From Candidatus Odyssella thessalonicensis L13 (GTDB lineage: Bacteria; Pseudomonadota; Alphaproteobacteria; Paracaedibacterales; Paracaedibacteraceae), in contig NZ_AEWF01000002.1 of assembly GCF_000190415.1 (NCBI RefSeq), positions 310,001 to 374,000 of the forward strand: a DNA stretch of 64,000 nt, written 5' to 3'. The translations under genes were made by a program, and so were the position numbers. This document shows positions 1-9,692 of the stretch, piece by piece. Numbering within the stretch: position 1 is the stretch's first letter; the number at the start of each line of letters is the position of its first letter. The notes below the pieces were generated by a model. That model ran no database searches. It had not been told where the DNA came from and saw only the letters and a list, made by a program, of their open reading frames with translations.

Positions 1-537
1 GAGCCATTGGAAGCTGGTTCTGGGTTCGTATTTGAAAACAAAATTGTTGGTGGTGCTGTTCCAAAAGAATATATTCCAGGCGTACAAAAGGGTCTGGTTT
101 CGGCAATGGATAACGGTGTCGTTGCTGGCTTCCCATTAATTGATTTCAAGGCAACATTAATTGATGGTGCTTACCATGATGTTGACTCAAGTGCTTTAGC
201 GTTCGAAATTGCAGCTCGCGCTGCCTTCCGTGAAGGTATTGGTAAGTGCAATCCGCGTTTATTAGAGCCCGTCATGAAGGTAGAAGTTGTTACCCCAGAA
301 GAGTATATGGGTGATATTATCGGTGATTTAAACAGTCGTCGTGGTCAAATATCTAGTATGGATCAACGTGCAAATGCTCGTGTGATCAATGCTATGGTAC
401 CCCTCGCCAGCATGTTTGGATACGTTAATACACTCCGCTCTATGAGCCAAGGTCGAGCTCAGTTTACAATGCAGTTCGATCATTACGAGCAAGTGCCTCA
501 ACACGTAGCAGATGAAATAGTTGCAAAGGCGAGCTAG
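1..537 (+). CDS. fusA: Elongation factor G, C-terminal part (gene enters from the left edge)
   Basis: EF-G is the GTPase that drives translocation on the ribosome. Only the last 178 codons are present; the frame is open from base 1 and the GTPase domain lies outside the window. What is visible matches EF-G domains IV and [15 protein letters not shown], then the YHDVDSS and EPVMKVEV segments, and the C-terminal [21 protein letters not shown] block. It is the last str-operon gene before the S10 operon. tuf, which usually follows fusA, is absent here. Identification is very secure; the start cannot be given. Confidence 0.97.
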   Translation, partial: EPLEAGSGFVFENKIVGGAVPKEYIPGVQKGLVSAMDNGVVAGFPLIDFKATLIDGAYHDVDSSALAFEIAARAAFREGIGKCNPRLLEPVMKVEVVTPEEYMGDIIGDLNSRRGQISSMDQRANARVINAMVPLASMFGYVNTLRSMSQGRAQFTMQFDHYEQVPQHVADEIVAKAS

Positions 538-552
538 CCTTTGCTTTTTGAC

Positions 553-576
553 AGGGGGGAATGAAAATTCCCTCTT
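553..576 (+). other. 10-bp hairpin between fusA and rpsJ
   Basis: Bases 553-562 pair with 567-576 around a GAAA loop. The core GGGAAT/ATTCCC is perfect and the outer part contains two G-U pairs. No T-run follows, so it is not a classical intrinsic terminator. It lies in the 68-nt gap where tuf is normally found. It could be a processing site, an attenuator or a 3' end-protecting structure for fusA mRNA; the role is inferred. Confidence 0.5.
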
Positions 577-605
577 GAAATCATAAGAAAAGTGAGCTAT
601 TAAAT

Positions 606-914
606 ATGGAAGGCCAGAGCATAAGAATTCGTCTAAAAGCTTATGATCATAGACTTTTAGATCTGTCAGTTAAGGAAATTGTTGGTACAGCTAAGCGGAC
701 CGGTGCAAAGGTACGTGGACCTATACCTTTGCCTACACAAATTGAACGTTTTACAGTAAACCGTTCACCTCATATTGACAAAAAATCCCGTGAGCAATTT
801 GAAATACGGACTCATAAACGTCTGATTGATATTGTTGATTGGTTGCCACAGACGGTTGATGCTTTAATGAAGCTTGATCTAGCTGCTGGTGTTGATGTAG
901 AAATAAAACTTTAA
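606..914 (+). CDS. rpsJ: 30S ribosomal protein S10
   Basis: S10 is a component of the 30S head and also acts as NusE in antitermination. The 102-residue product matches the usual length (E. coli 103) and has the family blocks [14 protein letters not shown] near the N-terminus, GPIPLPT and [20 protein letters not shown]. It opens the S10 operon; rplC follows after 13 nt. The 68-nt gap upstream, with a hairpin, suggests either a promoter here or read-through from fusA. Confidence 0.98.
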   Translation: MEGQSIRIRLKAYDHRLLDLSVKEIVGTAKRTGAKVRGPIPLPTQIERFTVNRSPHIDKKSREQFEIRTHKRLIDIVDWLPQTVDALMKLDLAAGVDVEIKL

Positions 915-927
915 TAAGGGTTGACTA

Positions 928-1569
928 ATGAGAACTGGACTTATCGCTGAAAAAGTGGGTATGACGCAGTTTTTTGCCGCTGACGGTACTTTAGTTCCAG
1001 TCACGGTTCTCCAGGTCAGCGACTGTGTAGTCGTTGGCAAAAAAACAGCTGACTCCAAGGATGGTTATAATGCTGTCCAAATAGGCTCTAATAAAGCCAA
1101 GATAAATAATGTTACTAAACCAATGCGTGAATTCTTTGCTAAAAAAGAGATTGAGCCTAGAGCTCATTTAAAAGAGTTTCGTGTAAGTTCTGAGAATCTT
1201 CTTGAGCCAGGTGCTGAATTAAAAGCAGATCATTTTGCTGCAGGGCAATTTGTCGATGTGACTGGGACCTCAATTGGTAAAGGCTTTGCGGGAGCAATGA
1301 AGCGCCATAATTTTGGTGGTCTACGAGCTTCCCACGGTGTATCAGTAACTCACCGTAGCCATGGTTCTACAGGTAACAGACAAGACCCGGGTAAAGTCTT
1401 TAAAAATAAGAAAATGGCTGGCCATATGGGTGCGCGTCGAGTAACAAAAATGAATCTCACCATATATGGTATTGATGCAGAAAAGAACCTTATCTTTATC
1501 CGTGGTAGTGTGCCCGGTTCTCAAGGTGGAATCGTCTACGTACGTGACGCTATTAAAAAGTCTGCATAA
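928..1569 (+). CDS. rplC: 50S ribosomal protein L3
   Basis: L3 is an early-assembling 50S protein that reaches toward the peptidyl-transferase centre. The 213-residue length is typical (E. coli 209). The start [16 protein letters not shown], the [15 protein letters not shown] block and the [18 protein letters not shown]-type region (here [19 protein letters not shown]) are characteristic. It is second in the S10 operon, 13 nt after rpsJ and 31 nt before rplD. Confidence 0.98.
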   Translation: MRTGLIAEKVGMTQFFAADGTLVPVTVLQVSDCVVVGKKTADSKDGYNAVQIGSNKAKINNVTKPMREFFAKKEIEPRAHLKEFRVSSENLLEPGAELKADHFAAGQFVDVTGTSIGKGFAGAMKRHNFGGLRASHGVSVTHRSHGSTGNRQDPGKVFKNKKMAGHMGARRVTKMNLTIYGIDAEKNLIFIRGSVPGSQGGIVYVRDAIKKSA

Positions 1570-1600
1570 CGGTATTGCCAGAAAAGAGAATAGGTAAAAA

Positions 1601-2224
1601 ATGAAAATTGATGTCATAAATATTGAGGCTAAAAAAGCCGGCGATATTGAGCTGAATCCAGAAATATTTGGCCTTCAGCCACGTGTTGATATTCTCTCTC
1701 GCGTTATCGAATGGCAGCTTGCAAAGCGTCGTTCAGGTAACCACAAGACAAAAGAAGTCGGAGATGTAAGAGGATCAACAAGGAAGATATACCGCCAAAA
1801 AGGTACAGGTAATGCTCGTCACGGCAGTAAACGCCAAGTTCAGTTCCGTGGGGGTTGTGTCGTGTTTGGACCTGTGGTACGTTCGCATGCGTACTCTTTG
1901 CCTAAAAAGGTTAGAAAGCTTGGTTTAAAGATTGCTCTTTCTGCTAAGACTCAAGCCGGTGAGTTGATTGTTGTCGATTCTTTTAAAGTGGCAACAGGCA
2001 AGACAAAAGATCTTTTAAAAATTATCACAGCTCTCCAGGCGCCAAATGCGCTCCTGATCGATGCGATTGCAAATTCTGACAATCCTGTAGTTAAAGCGGC
2101 TGCAAATTTAGAGAAATTCGACGTATTACCTCATAATGGGGCAAATGTCTATGATATAATGCGCAAAGAAAAGCTGATTGTAACCAAAGAAGCTATCAAA
2201 GCACTTGAAGAGAGATTGAAATGA
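1601..2224 (+). CDS. rplD: 50S ribosomal protein L4
   Basis: L4 binds 23S rRNA domain I and lines the exit tunnel. The 207-residue product carries the conserved loop region with [18 protein letters not shown] and the following GGCVVFGPV segment. In gamma-proteobacteria L4 also represses its own operon; no leader structure supporting that was recognised here. Its stop overlaps the start of rplW by 4 nt (ATGA), which indicates translational coupling. Confidence 0.98.
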   Translation: MKIDVINIEAKKAGDIELNPEIFGLQPRVDILSRVIEWQLAKRRSGNHKTKEVGDVRGSTRKIYRQKGTGNARHGSKRQVQFRGGCVVFGPVVRSHAYSLPKKVRKLGLKIALSAKTQAGELIVVDSFKVATGKTKDLLKIITALQAPNALLIDAIANSDNPVVKAAANLEKFDVLPHNGANVYDIMRKEKLIVTKEAIKALEERLK

Positions 2225-2529
2225 CAACAAATACGAAGGTAAATTTCAACCTATATGATGTAATCCGCTTTCCACTAGTTACAGAGAAAACTACGCGTTT
2301 ATCTGAATCTAACCAAGTGGCCTTTATTGTTTCGCGTGCATCAACTAAAACGCAGATTAAGCAGGCAGTAGAACTTGCCTATGATGTAAAAGTTGAGGCT
2401 GTAAATACCCTTGTTCAAAAAGGTAAGGTAAAGCGTTTCCGTGGTCGTCTTGGTCAACGCATAGATGTAAAAAAAGCATTCGTTAGACTGGCTAAGGGAC
2501 AGACTATAGATATGGCATCAGGAGTATAA
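2221..2529 (+). CDS. rplW: 50S ribosomal protein L23
   Basis: L23 sits at the exit tunnel and docks trigger factor and SRP. The product is 102 residues (E. coli 100). The [19 protein letters not shown] block near residue 17 and the [14 protein letters not shown] segment identify the family. It starts inside the rplD stop (ATGA overlap) and ends 4 nt before rplB. Confidence 0.97.
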   Translation: MTTNTKVNFNLYDVIRFPLVTEKTTRLSESNQVAFIVSRASTKTQIKQAVELAYDVKVEAVNTLVQKGKVKRFRGRLGQRIDVKKAFVRLAKGQTIDMASGV

Positions 2530-2533
2530 ATTA

Positions 2534-3349
2534 ATGGCTCTAAAAACATATAAACCGACGACACCGTCACAACGACAACTTGTTAATATTGACCGATCTG
2601 AGCTATGGCCTGGAAAACCATTTAAGGCATTAACAGAGGGACAAAAGCGCACTGGTGGTCGTAACAATCACGGCCGTATTACCTCTTGGAATCGCGGCGG
2701 TGGTCATAAACAACGTTATCGTATTATTGATTTTAAACGTCGTAAACTCGATATAGAAGGCGAAGTTTTACGCTTAGAATACGATCCTAACCGTACTGCA
2801 TTTATTGCATTAATTAAATATACTGACGGTGAGCATGCTTACATTTTAGCACCACAGCGTCTAAAGGTTGGGGATAAGGTGGTTGCCAGCCAGAATGCCG
2901 ATGTTAAACCAGGTAACTCTATGCCTGTTAAAAACATTCCCGTTGGTACCATAATTCATAATTTGGAATTAAAAATTGGCAAAGGCGGACAAATTGCGCG
3001 CTCTGCAGGCTCTTATGTGCAAATTGCAGGCCGTGATGGCTCCAATACCATTGTTAAGCTTTCCTCAGGTGAACTAAGACTTGTAAATGGCAATTGTTAT
3101 GCTACAATAGGTGCAGTATCTAATGCTGACCATCAGAACCGTAATTATGGTAAAGCCGGTCGCAGTCGTTGGTTAGGCTGGAGACCATGTGTACGTGGTA
3201 TTGCAATGAACCCCGTTGATCACCCTCATGGTGGTCGTACAAATGGTGGTCGTCATCCAGTTACACCTTGGGGTGTTCCAACAAAAGGTAAAAAGACTCG
3301 TACAAATAAGCGTACGACGAAAAGTATTATTAGAAGAAGAAGTAAATAG
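2534..3349 (+). CDS. rplB: 50S ribosomal protein L2
   Basis: L2 is needed for subunit association and for peptidyl-transferase activity. The 271-residue length is normal. Visible signatures are [22 protein letters not shown] in the N-terminal region and the C-terminal [12 protein letters not shown] block, which holds the conserved histidine near the peptidyl-transferase centre. rpsS follows after 12 nt. Confidence 0.98.
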   Translation: MALKTYKPTTPSQRQLVNIDRSELWPGKPFKALTEGQKRTGGRNNHGRITSWNRGGGHKQRYRIIDFKRRKLDIEGEVLRLEYDPNRTAFIALIKYTDGEHAYILAPQRLKVGDKVVASQNADVKPGNSMPVKNIPVGTIIHNLELKIGKGGQIARSAGSYVQIAGRDGSNTIVKLSSGELRLVNGNCYATIGAVSNADHQNRNYGKAGRSRWLGWRPCVRGIAMNPVDHPHGGRTNGGRHPVTPWGVPTKGKKTRTNKRTTKSIIRRRSK

Positions 3350-3361
3350 CGGAGACTACTC

Positions 3362-3640
3362 GTGCCAAGATCAATTTGGAAGGGTCCATTTGTTGACGGT
3401 TATCTGCTCGCTAAGGCAGAAACCGAGCGCAATTCTGGACGTAAAGGCGTTATTAAAACGTGGTCTCGTCGTTCTACCATTCTACCGCAATTTGTGGGCC
3501 TCACTTTTGGGGTTTATAATGGGAAAAAATTTGTTCCTGTGTTGGTTTCGGAAGACATGGTTGGTCATAAGTTTGGTGAGTTTTCACCAACACGTACTTT
3601 TTATGGCCACGGCGCAGATAAAAAAGCTAAAAGAGGTTAA
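3362..3640 (+). CDS. rpsS: 30S ribosomal protein S19
   Basis: S19 is a 30S head protein that contacts S13 and the A-site finger. It has 92 residues, exactly the E. coli length, and starts with GTG followed by the canonical [15 protein letters not shown]. The block [24 protein letters not shown] closes the protein. The stop TAA abuts the rplV start region. Confidence 0.98.
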   Translation: MPRSIWKGPFVDGYLLAKAETERNSGRKGVIKTWSRRSTILPQFVGLTFGVYNGKKFVPVLVSEDMVGHKFGEFSPTRTFYGHGADKKAKRG

Positions 3641-3645
3641 TGATT

Positions 3646-3993
3646 ATGGAACAAAATACTGCAAAAGCGATCTTGCGTAATGTTCGTGTTAGTCCTCGCA
3701 AGCTTAATTTAGTGGCAGCTATGATTCGAGGGATGAAAGTTTCGAAAGCATTAGATGTGCTGGCTTTTAGTCCAAAAAGAATTGCTGTAGATGTACGTAA
3801 AACTTTGGCTTCTGCTATTGCTAATGCAGAAACCAACCATGGATTAGACATTGATACCCTCGTCGTATCAGAAGCAAGTGTTGGTCAATCTATTGTAATG
3901 AAAAGATTTAGTCCAAGAGCAAAGGGCCGTGGCGTTGGAATTAAGAAGCCTTTTAGCCATTTGACTATTAAAGTATCTGAGAAAGAGGTGTAA
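3646..3993 (+). CDS. rplV: 50S ribosomal protein L22
   Basis: L22 lines the exit tunnel through its beta-hairpin. I place the start at 3646, giving 115 aa, because AAGAGG at 3631-3636 is then about 9 nt upstream. A start at 3640, overlapping the rpsS stop, would leave only 3 nt of spacing. Family features are [16 protein letters not shown] and the C-terminal [19 protein letters not shown] hairpin. rpsC follows after 2 nt. Confidence 0.95.
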   Translation: MEQNTAKAILRNVRVSPRKLNLVAAMIRGMKVSKALDVLAFSPKRIAVDVRKTLASAIANAETNHGLDIDTLVVSEASVGQSIVMKRFSPRAKGRGVGIKKPFSHLTIKVSEKEV

Positions 3994-3995
3994 CA

Positions 3996-4673
3996 ATGGG
4001 ACAAAAAGTAAATCCAGTTGGCCTACGCCTTGGTATAAATAAGCTTTGGGATTCACGTTGGTTCTCTAAAAAAGATTATGCAAAGAATTTGCATCAGGAT
4101 CTTGAAATTCGTCGATTTGTTGAGAAGAATCTCGCCCAAGCTGGTGTTGCAAAAGTCGTAATTGAACGTTTGGCTAAGAAAGCAAGATTAACAATCCATA
4201 CAGCCCGTCCAGGTGTTTTGATTGGTAAGAAAGGTGCGGATATTGATAAGCTTCGTAAAAAGCTAAGTGATATCGCTAATACCGATGTAACTATCAACCT
4301 CGTGGAAGTACGTAAGCCTGAAATTGATGCAAAGTTGATTGCAGAGAACATTGCTCAACAAATAGAGCGACGTGTTTCTTTCCGTAGAGCAATGAAGCGT
4401 GCTATGCAATCCAGCCTTCGACTAGGTGCGCAAGGTATCCGCGTAAATTGTTCTGGGCGTCTTGGTGGTGCGGAAATTGCCCGTATGGAGTGGTATCGTG
4501 AAGGTCGAGTTCCATTGCACACATTGCGTTCAGATGTAGATTATGCTTTAGGTGAAGCTAAAACTACATATGGGATCATTGGTATTAAAGTTTGGGTCTA
4601 CAAGGGCGAGATTCTGGAAAAGAATCCTTACCTGTTAGAGGCGAAAGCTTCTGATGCTCCGGCTGGCCGATAA
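3996..4673 (+). CDS. rpsC: 30S ribosomal protein S3
   Basis: S3 forms part of the mRNA entry channel. The 225-residue product has the canonical start [13 protein letters not shown] and a KH domain with [16 protein letters not shown] around residues 70-85. The C-terminal domain includes [17 protein letters not shown] and [23 protein letters not shown]. It lies within the S10 operon, 2 nt after rplV. Confidence 0.98.
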   Translation: MGQKVNPVGLRLGINKLWDSRWFSKKDYAKNLHQDLEIRRFVEKNLAQAGVAKVVIERLAKKARLTIHTARPGVLIGKKGADIDKLRKKLSDIANTDVTINLVEVRKPEIDAKLIAENIAQQIERRVSFRRAMKRAMQSSLRLGAQGIRVNCSGRLGGAEIARMEWYREGRVPLHTLRSDVDYALGEAKTTYGIIGIKVWVYKGEILEKNPYLLEAKASDAPAGR

Positions 4674-4699
4674 GGTATAATAGATAGAGGATTAGTGAG

Positions 4700-5110
4700 A
4701 TGTTGTCTCCGAAAAGAACTAAATATCGTAAGGCGTTTAAAGGAAGAATCCATGGAAACGCAAAAGCTGGAACAGATGTTGCTTATGGCTCCTATGGACT
4801 AAAAGCATTAGAACCATGCCGTATGACAGCACGTCAAATTGAGTCCGCCCGTCGGGCGATAACTCGTCATATTCGCCGTGTTGGTAAGGTTTGGATCCGC
4901 GTATTTCCCGATGTGCCGGTGTCAACCAAACCAGCAGAAGTCCGTATGGGAAGTGGTAAAGGAAGCCCAGAATATTGGGTATGTAGGGTAAAACCTGGCA
5001 AAATTTTGTTTGAACTTGATGGTGTATTGCCTGAGGTTGCGGAAAAGGCATTTGAACTTGCATCCGCTAAGTTACCAATCGCTACACGATTTGTAAGAAG
5101 AATTGGCTGA
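4700..5110 (+). CDS. rplP: 50S ribosomal protein L16
   Basis: L16 contacts the A-site tRNA elbow in the 50S subunit. It has 136 residues, identical in length to E. coli. [16 protein letters not shown] opens the protein, followed by [24 protein letters not shown] and the [12 protein letters not shown] block that is diagnostic for the family. It lies 26 nt after rpsC and 8 nt before rpmC. Confidence 0.98.
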   Translation: MLSPKRTKYRKAFKGRIHGNAKAGTDVAYGSYGLKALEPCRMTARQIESARRAITRHIRRVGKVWIRVFPDVPVSTKPAEVRMGSGKGSPEYWVCRVKPGKILFELDGVLPEVAEKAFELASAKLPIATRFVRRIG

Positions 5111-5118
5111 GGTACGAT

Positions 5119-5310
5119 ATGAATAAGCAAGAGTTTAATAATAAATCAATCAGTGAATTATACGATTCACTTCAGTCAATGAAGAAAGAGCTATTAGGTC
5201 TTCGCATACAAAAAAGTATGGGGCAGTTGACGAATTCTTCTCTAATAAGAAAAAATCGTCGTAATATTGCTCAAATCATGATGCACCTTGCTCAAAAGAA
5301 AGTGAAGTAG
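5119..5310 (+). CDS. rpmC: 50S ribosomal protein L29
   Basis: This is a small helical hairpin protein at the exit tunnel near L23. It has 63 residues, matching the family length. The sequence [24 protein letters not shown] and the final [18 protein letters not shown] are typical. It sits between rplP and rpsQ as in most bacteria, with 8-nt gaps on both sides. Confidence 0.96.
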   Translation: MNKQEFNNKSISELYDSLQSMKKELLGLRIQKSMGQLTNSSLIRKNRRNIAQIMMHLAQKKVK

Positions 5311-5318
5311 AGGTAAAA

Positions 5319-5564
5319 ATGCCACGTAGAGTTTTTGAAGGCGTAGTAGTAAGTGATGTGAACGACAAAACGGTTGTCGTTCGTGTCGAGAAGCGTGTTA
5401 AGCATCCTGTGTATAAAAAATATATTGTCAGATCTGCTAAGTATGCAGCACATGATGAAAAGAATGCCTATAAAATTGGAGATAAGATTCGCATTGAAGA
5501 GAGTCGGCCTTTCTCCAAGACAAAAAAATGGCAAGTTCTATACACTGATCAAGTTAGTGCATAA
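5319..5564 (+). CDS. rpsQ: 30S ribosomal protein S17
   Basis: S17 is a primary 16S rRNA-binding protein with an OB fold. It has 81 residues. The family signature is present as [27 protein letters not shown], with [18 protein letters not shown] further on. It is the last gene of the classical S10 operon; rplN follows after 10 nt, so the S10 and spc blocks are fused here. Confidence 0.97.
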   Translation: MPRRVFEGVVVSDVNDKTVVVRVEKRVKHPVYKKYIVRSAKYAAHDEKNAYKIGDKIRIEESRPFSKTKKWQVLYTDQVSA

Positions 5565-5574
5565 GGGGTAAGCC

Positions 5575-5943
5575 ATGATTCAAACAGAAACAAGACTAGA
5601 AGTAGCTGATAACTCCGGTGCCAAGCAGGTTCAGTGCATCAAAGTATTGGGCGGCTCCAAGCGTCGTTATGCATCTATTGGAGACATTATTGTTGTTTCC
5701 ATTAAAGATGCGCTACCAAAAGGTAAAGTGAAAAAGGGCGATGTACATAAAGCTGTTGTAGTGCGTACTAAACAGTGTATTAAGAGAGCTGATGGAAGTG
5801 AAATCAGCTTTGACACTAATGCAGCTGTTCTAATTAACAAGCAGAATGAGCCTATTGGAACACGTATTTTTGGCCCCGTTACGCGTGAACTGAGAAACCA
5901 AGGCTATATGAAAATTATTTCTTTAGCGCCAGAGGTGCTGTAA
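5575..5943 (+). CDS. rplN: 50S ribosomal protein L14
   Basis: L14 forms an intersubunit bridge with 16S rRNA. It has 122 residues. The start [24 protein letters not shown], the [14 protein letters not shown] block and [13 protein letters not shown] identify it without doubt. It is the first gene of the spc block. The last base of its TAA is the first base of the rplX ATG. Confidence 0.98.
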   Translation: MIQTETRLEVADNSGAKQVQCIKVLGGSKRRYASIGDIIVVSIKDALPKGKVKKGDVHKAVVVRTKQCIKRADGSEISFDTNAAVLINKQNEPIGTRIFGPVTRELRNQGYMKIISLAPEVL

Positions 5944-6263
5944 TGACATCAGTAAAGTTTAAAATAAAAAAAGGCGATAAGGTTATCGTACGTACAGGTC
6001 GGGATAAAGGGAAAATAGGAACTGTATTAAAGGTTCTCAAAGACGACTGTGCTCTTATTGTAGAAGGTGTAAATGTTGTAAAAAAACATGTCAAGCCTAC
6101 ACAGTTTTCAGCAGGTGGTATTGAAAATAAAGAATCTAAGATCCATGTTTCTAATGTCGCATTGTTAGATCCGAAAACCGAGCAACCAACCAAGGTGGGT
6201 TTTAAGATCCAAGGTGATGGTACAAAAGTTCGCTTTGCTAAAAAAAGCGGCGAAATAATATGA
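5943..6263 (+). CDS. rplX: 50S ribosomal protein L24
   Basis: L24 is an assembly-initiating 50S protein with an N-terminal KOW motif, visible as [23 protein letters not shown] at residues 9-30. It has 106 residues (E. coli 104). The [13 protein letters not shown] segment follows. It overlaps the rplN stop by one base and ends 4 nt before rplE. Confidence 0.97.
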   Translation: MTSVKFKIKKGDKVIVRTGRDKGKIGTVLKVLKDDCALIVEGVNVVKKHVKPTQFSAGGIENKESKIHVSNVALLDPKTEQPTKVGFKIQGDGTKVRFAKKSGEII

Positions 6264-6267
6264 GGTT

Positions 6268-6816
6268 ATGGCAGCTATGACACGCCTTTATAAAGAATAT
6301 AAAGATAAAATCGTTCCCAAACTGATCAATACATTCAGTTATAAAAATATTCATCAAGTTCCTAAGCTTGAGAAAATTGTTGTCAATATGTGTATTGGTG
6401 AAGCTGCTCAAGACAGCAAAAAGCTTCAAGCAGCTATTGAGGAATTGTCGGCAATTACCGGGCAAAAGCCTGTAATTACCCGAGCTAAAAAATCCATCGC
6501 AGGATTTAAATTACGCGAAGGAATGGCTATTGGTGCTAAGGTTACCCTGCGTCGGGACCGTATGTATGAATTCTTTGACAGACTGATAACTATTGCCTTA
6601 CCACGTGTTCGAGATTTTCGGGGAGTTTCTGGAAAAAGCTTTGACGGCCGTGGCAATTATGCGTTAGGTATAAAAGAACAAATTATTTTTCCTGAAATCA
6701 ACTATGATAAGGTTGATAAAGTTCGTGGGATGGATATAATTGTTTGTACGACAGCTGCCACAGATGATGAGGCAAAAGCTCTGCTTAAAGAGCTTAATGT
6801 CCCATTCTATAATTAA
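6268..6816 (+). CDS. rplE: 50S ribosomal protein L5
   Basis: L5 binds 5S rRNA in the central protuberance. It has 182 residues from ATG 6268, where GAGG is only 2 nt upstream. A start at 6277 ([10 protein letters not shown]) would have 11-nt spacing and fits the family N-terminus equally well. Family blocks are [14 protein letters not shown], the [21 protein letters not shown] region and [18 protein letters not shown]. Confidence 0.96.
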   Translation: MAAMTRLYKEYKDKIVPKLINTFSYKNIHQVPKLEKIVVNMCIGEAAQDSKKLQAAIEELSAITGQKPVITRAKKSIAGFKLREGMAIGAKVTLRRDRMYEFFDRLITIALPRVRDFRGVSGKSFDGRGNYALGIKEQIIFPEINYDKVDKVRGMDIIVCTTAATDDEAKALLKELNVPFYN

Positions 6817-6827
6817 GGATAGATGTA

Positions 6828-7133
6828 ATGGCTCGTTTAAGTTCAATAAATACAAATAAGCGCCGTTTAAAGATGGCGCAAAAGTATGCTGCGCGTCGTC
6901 AGAAATTGAAAGATATTATTGTGAATAAAGATCTTTCGTTAGACGAAAGAATTCAAGCAACAATTAAATTATCAGAGTTGCCTCGAAACAGTTCTAAGAC
7001 CCGTTATCGCAACCGTTGCGAAGTTACTGGTCGACCAAGAGGTTTTTATCGGAAATTTAAAATGTCAAGAATAGCCCTGCGTGAGTTAGGATCTCTAGGG
7101 TTAATTCCTGGTTTAACAAAGTCAAGTTGGTAG
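6828..7133 (+). CDS. rpsN: 30S ribosomal protein S14
   Basis: S14 is a 30S head protein. At 101 residues, and without CxxC pairs, it is the long zinc-independent type. The C-terminal half [21 protein letters not shown] and [17 protein letters not shown] are diagnostic. It lies 11 nt after rplE and 4 nt before rpsH. Confidence 0.97.
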   Translation: MARLSSINTNKRRLKMAQKYAARRQKLKDIIVNKDLSLDERIQATIKLSELPRNSSKTRYRNRCEVTGRPRGFYRKFKMSRIALRELGSLGLIPGLTKSSW

Positions 7134-7137
7134 TATT

Positions 7138-7536
7138 ATGATAGTAAATGATCCCATCGGAGATATGCTGACGCGTATTCGTAATGGTCAGAGATCTAGA
7201 AAGTCATCTGTAAAGTCTCCTAATTCAAAAGTAAGAAGAGCTGTCCTTGAAGTTCTGATAAAAGAAGGCTATATTCGTGGTTACACAACCGAAATAGTAC
7301 GTAAAGGTATTGAGAACATTAATATCGAATTAAAGTATTATGAAGGACAGCCTGTTATAGAGATCATTGAAAGAGTTTCCAAGCCTGGATTAAGAGTTTA
7401 CTCTCAATCAAAAGACTTAGCCTCTTTCATGAGTGGTCTTGGTATACACATCCTTTCCACACCTAAAGGCGTAATGACTGATGTTGAGGCGAAGCAGCAG
7501 GGTGTTGGTGGTGAAATTCTTTGCCGAGTATATTAA
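7138..7536 (+). CDS. rpsH: 30S ribosomal protein S8
   Basis: S8 binds the 16S central domain; in E. coli it also regulates the spc operon. It has 132 residues. It begins with DPIGDMLTRIRNGQ and ends with the STPKGVMTDVEAKQQGVGGEILCRVY block. rplF follows after 13 nt with the ribosome-binding site AAGGAG. Confidence 0.97.
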   Translation: MIVNDPIGDMLTRIRNGQRSRKSSVKSPNSKVRRAVLEVLIKEGYIRGYTTEIVRKGIENINIELKYYEGQPVIEIIERVSKPGLRVYSQSKDLASFMSGLGIHILSTPKGVMTDVEAKQQGVGGEILCRVY

Positions 7537-7549
7537 GGAGTAGCCATCA

Positions 7550-8083
7550 ATGTCACGAGTAGGAAAAACTCCAATCAAGCTACCAGCGGGTGTTAATGTA
7601 AGTGTATTAAATAACCTGATTGAAGTTTCTGGTAAGCTTGGAAAATTGTCCATGAATTATATGGATGTGGTCACAGTTTCAAATCAAGATGGTGTTGTGC
7701 TGGTTAAGCCAGTTAACGATTCCAAGCTTGCGCGCATTAACTGGGGAACAGTACAAAGACGGCTTGCAAATATGGTTAATGATGTTACCAATGGTGTCAG
7801 CGTTAATCTAGAGCTGGTCGGTGTTGGATACCGTGCTAATGTGCAAGGTAGTAAAGTTAATCTCCAGTTAGGATTTAGCCACGACGTTGTCTATGAGCTT
7901 CCTGCTGGTATTACAGCAAAATCAGATAAACCAACTTCTTTAACAATCAGCGGTTTTGACCGTCAGCTTGTAGGGCAAGTTGCTGCTGAAATTAGAGCTT
8001 ATCGTAAACCTGAACCTTATAAAGGAAAAGGGATTATACGTGATGGTGAATTTGTTCTGAGAAAAGAAGGTAAGAAGAAGTAA
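7550..8083 (+). CDS. rplF: 50S ribosomal protein L6
   Basis: L6 sits near the sarcin-ricin loop and the factor-binding site. Its 177 residues equal the E. coli length. MSRVGKTPIKLPAGV at the start and the C-terminal RKPEPYKGKGIIRDGEFVLRKEGKKK block are hallmarks. It contains two tandem L6 folds. rplR begins 2 nt after its stop. Confidence 0.98.
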   Translation: MSRVGKTPIKLPAGVNVSVLNNLIEVSGKLGKLSMNYMDVVTVSNQDGVVLVKPVNDSKLARINWGTVQRRLANMVNDVTNGVSVNLELVGVGYRANVQGSKVNLQLGFSHDVVYELPAGITAKSDKPTSLTISGFDRQLVGQVAAEIRAYRKPEPYKGKGIIRDGEFVLRKEGKKK

Positions 8084-8085
8084 CA

Positions 8086-8445
8086 ATGTCAAAAATAGAT
8101 CTGCATACGCGACGCAAAGAGCGAATCCGTTCTAAATTGCGTAAGGTAAGTTCTGGTAAACCAAGGCTTACTGTTCATCGTTCAAGTAAATATCTTTATG
8201 CTCAAGTAATTGATGATATTAAATCGATAACAATAGCAGCTGCCTCTAGTCTTGAAGCTGCTACCAAATCAGATTTAAAGAATACTTCAAACCTTGAAGC
8301 AGCTAAGCTAATTGGTAAGTTAATAGCAGAACGCGCAAATAAAGCTGGAGTCAAAGAGGTCGTCTTTGATCGCTCTGGTTATCGTTTTCATGGCCGTATT
8401 AAAGCAATTGCTGATGCCGCCCGCGAATCTGGATTAAGCTTTTAG
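8086..8445 (+). CDS. rplR: 50S ribosomal protein L18
   Basis: L18 binds 5S rRNA. It has 119 residues. Recognisable blocks are [36 protein letters not shown] and the C-terminal [26 protein letters not shown]. It is 2 nt downstream of rplF and 9 nt upstream of rpsE. Confidence 0.98.
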   Translation: MSKIDLHTRRKERIRSKLRKVSSGKPRLTVHRSSKYLYAQVIDDIKSITIAAASSLEAATKSDLKNTSNLEAAKLIGKLIAERANKAGVKEVVFDRSGYRFHGRIKAIADAARESGLSF

Positions 8446-8454
8446 GATTGAGTC

Positions 8455-9000
8455 ATGGCTAAAAATACAAACACAGAAAAACAGCGCGAAGAAGTCGAAT
8501 ACATTGAAAAGCTTGTTAGCGTTCGTCGTGTAACAAAAGTTGTTAAGGGCGGTAAAAATTTAAGATTCTCCGCTTTGGTAGTGGTCGGAGATGGAAAAGG
8601 TCGAGTTGGCTTTGGTTCAGGTAAAGCTCGTGAAGTTCCGGATGCTGTGCGTAAAGCATCTGAACAAGCGCGTCGTTCTATGATTCGTGTGCCTCTGCGT
8701 GAAGGAAGGACAATTCACCACGACTTAACAGGTCATTTTGGTGCAGGTAGAGTTTACTTGCGTGCTGCTCCTGCAGGTACAGGTATCATTGCTGGTGGAC
8801 CAATGCGCGCAGTCTTTGAATCTTTAGGGATTCAGGATGTCGTCAGTAAATCTGTTGGCACTTCAAACTATTATAATATGGTGCGAGCAACTTTTGATGC
8901 TCTAACCAATGTAGCTTCACCACGCGATGTAGCATCAAAATTAGGACGTAAGATTCCTGAAATTGTTGCACGCCGCGATGCGTCTATGGCAAGGAGATGA
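8455..9000 (+). CDS. rpsE: 30S ribosomal protein S5
   Basis: S5 shapes the mRNA entry site and decoding fidelity. It has 181 residues, longer than E. coli (167) mainly through an N-terminal tail, as is common in alphaproteobacteria. The motifs [21 protein letters not shown] and [20 protein letters not shown] are present. Its stop codon TGA lies within the ribosome-binding region of rpmD. Confidence 0.98.
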   Translation: MAKNTNTEKQREEVEYIEKLVSVRRVTKVVKGGKNLRFSALVVVGDGKGRVGFGSGKAREVPDAVRKASEQARRSMIRVPLREGRTIHHDLTGHFGAGRVYLRAAPAGTGIIAGGPMRAVFESLGIQDVVSKSVGTSNYYNMVRATFDALTNVASPRDVASKLGRKIPEIVARRDASMARR

Positions 9001-9002
9001 GA

Positions 9003-9200
9003 ATGGCTGATAAGAAGAAGATTGGAGCAACAATTAAGGTTAAGCAAATTGCCAGCCCGATTCGTCGAAATAAGGTACAACAGTTATATTTAAAGTCACT
9101 TGGGTTAGGTAAAATTAACAGAATAAGAGAACTTCAAGATACACCTGCTGTAAGAGGTCTTATCACTCGATTGCAGCATATGGTTTCAGTTGTCGAATAA
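9003..9200 (+). CDS. rpmD: 50S ribosomal protein L30
   Basis: L30 is a small 50S protein. I choose ATG 9003 (MADKKKIGATIKVKQ, 65 aa) because AAGGAG at 8991-8996 stands 6 nt before it; the in-frame ATG at 8997 overlaps that site. The family signature runs through IASPIRRNKVQQLYLKSLGLGKINR and ends GLITRLQHMVSVVE. rplO follows after 11 nt. Confidence 0.95.
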   Translation: MADKKKIGATIKVKQIASPIRRNKVQQLYLKSLGLGKINRIRELQDTPAVRGLITRLQHMVSVVE

Positions 9201-9211
9201 AGGTTACGAGT

Positions 9212-9673
9212 ATGACTATTAAATTAACTGATATAAGAGATAATAAAGGGGCCCGTACCCGTCGTATGATTGTTGGACGCGGTATCGGTTCTGGAAAAGG
9301 AAAGACTTGTGGTCGTGGTGGTAAAGGACAAACTGCTCGTTCAGGTGTCGCCATTAATGGCTTCGAAGGTGGTCAGAATCCCATTTATCGTCGCCTACCA
9401 AAGCGTGGCTTCAATAATATTCATGCCGCTAAAGTGTTCGAGTTAACCTTTGATAAAATCAATGTACTGTTAACAAATGGATTAGTTAAAAGCGGCGATG
9501 TTATTGATCGCAATGTATTAATTCAAACTGGCTTGATGAAGAAGTGGTATAATGCTGTTTCTCTTATTGGGACAGGCACGTTAACTGAAAAAGTTTCTTT
9601 TGAAGTTACACGGGCTACAAAGAGTGCTTCTGCACAAGTTGAAAAACTTGGTGGTAAGATCACAATTGCATAG
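9212..9673 (+). CDS. rplO: 50S ribosomal protein L15
   Basis: L15 is a late 50S assembly protein. It has 153 residues. The glycine-rich basic N-terminal half shows RRMIVGRGIGSGKGKTCGRGGKGQTAR and FEGGQNPIYRRLPKRGF, which are diagnostic. The C-terminal globular part ends AQVEKLGGKITIA. secY begins 19 nt later, as in the standard spc operon. Confidence 0.97.
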   Translation: MTIKLTDIRDNKGARTRRMIVGRGIGSGKGKTCGRGGKGQTARSGVAINGFEGGQNPIYRRLPKRGFNNIHAAKVFELTFDKINVLLTNGLVKSGDVIDRNVLIQTGLMKKWYNAVSLIGTGTLTEKVSFEVTRATKSASAQVEKLGGKITIA

Positions 9674-9692
9674 TTAAGAGGTAGGGTACCAA

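Noticed and set aside
3216-3680. 154-codon frame over the end of rplB and rpsS
   Set aside because: It is an alternative frame inside two certain ribosomal genes, with no ribosome-binding site and an unnatural composition.
4737-5063. 108-codon minus-strand frame inside rplP
   Set aside because: It lies wholly opposite a certain ribosomal protein gene and has no start signal or recognisable content.
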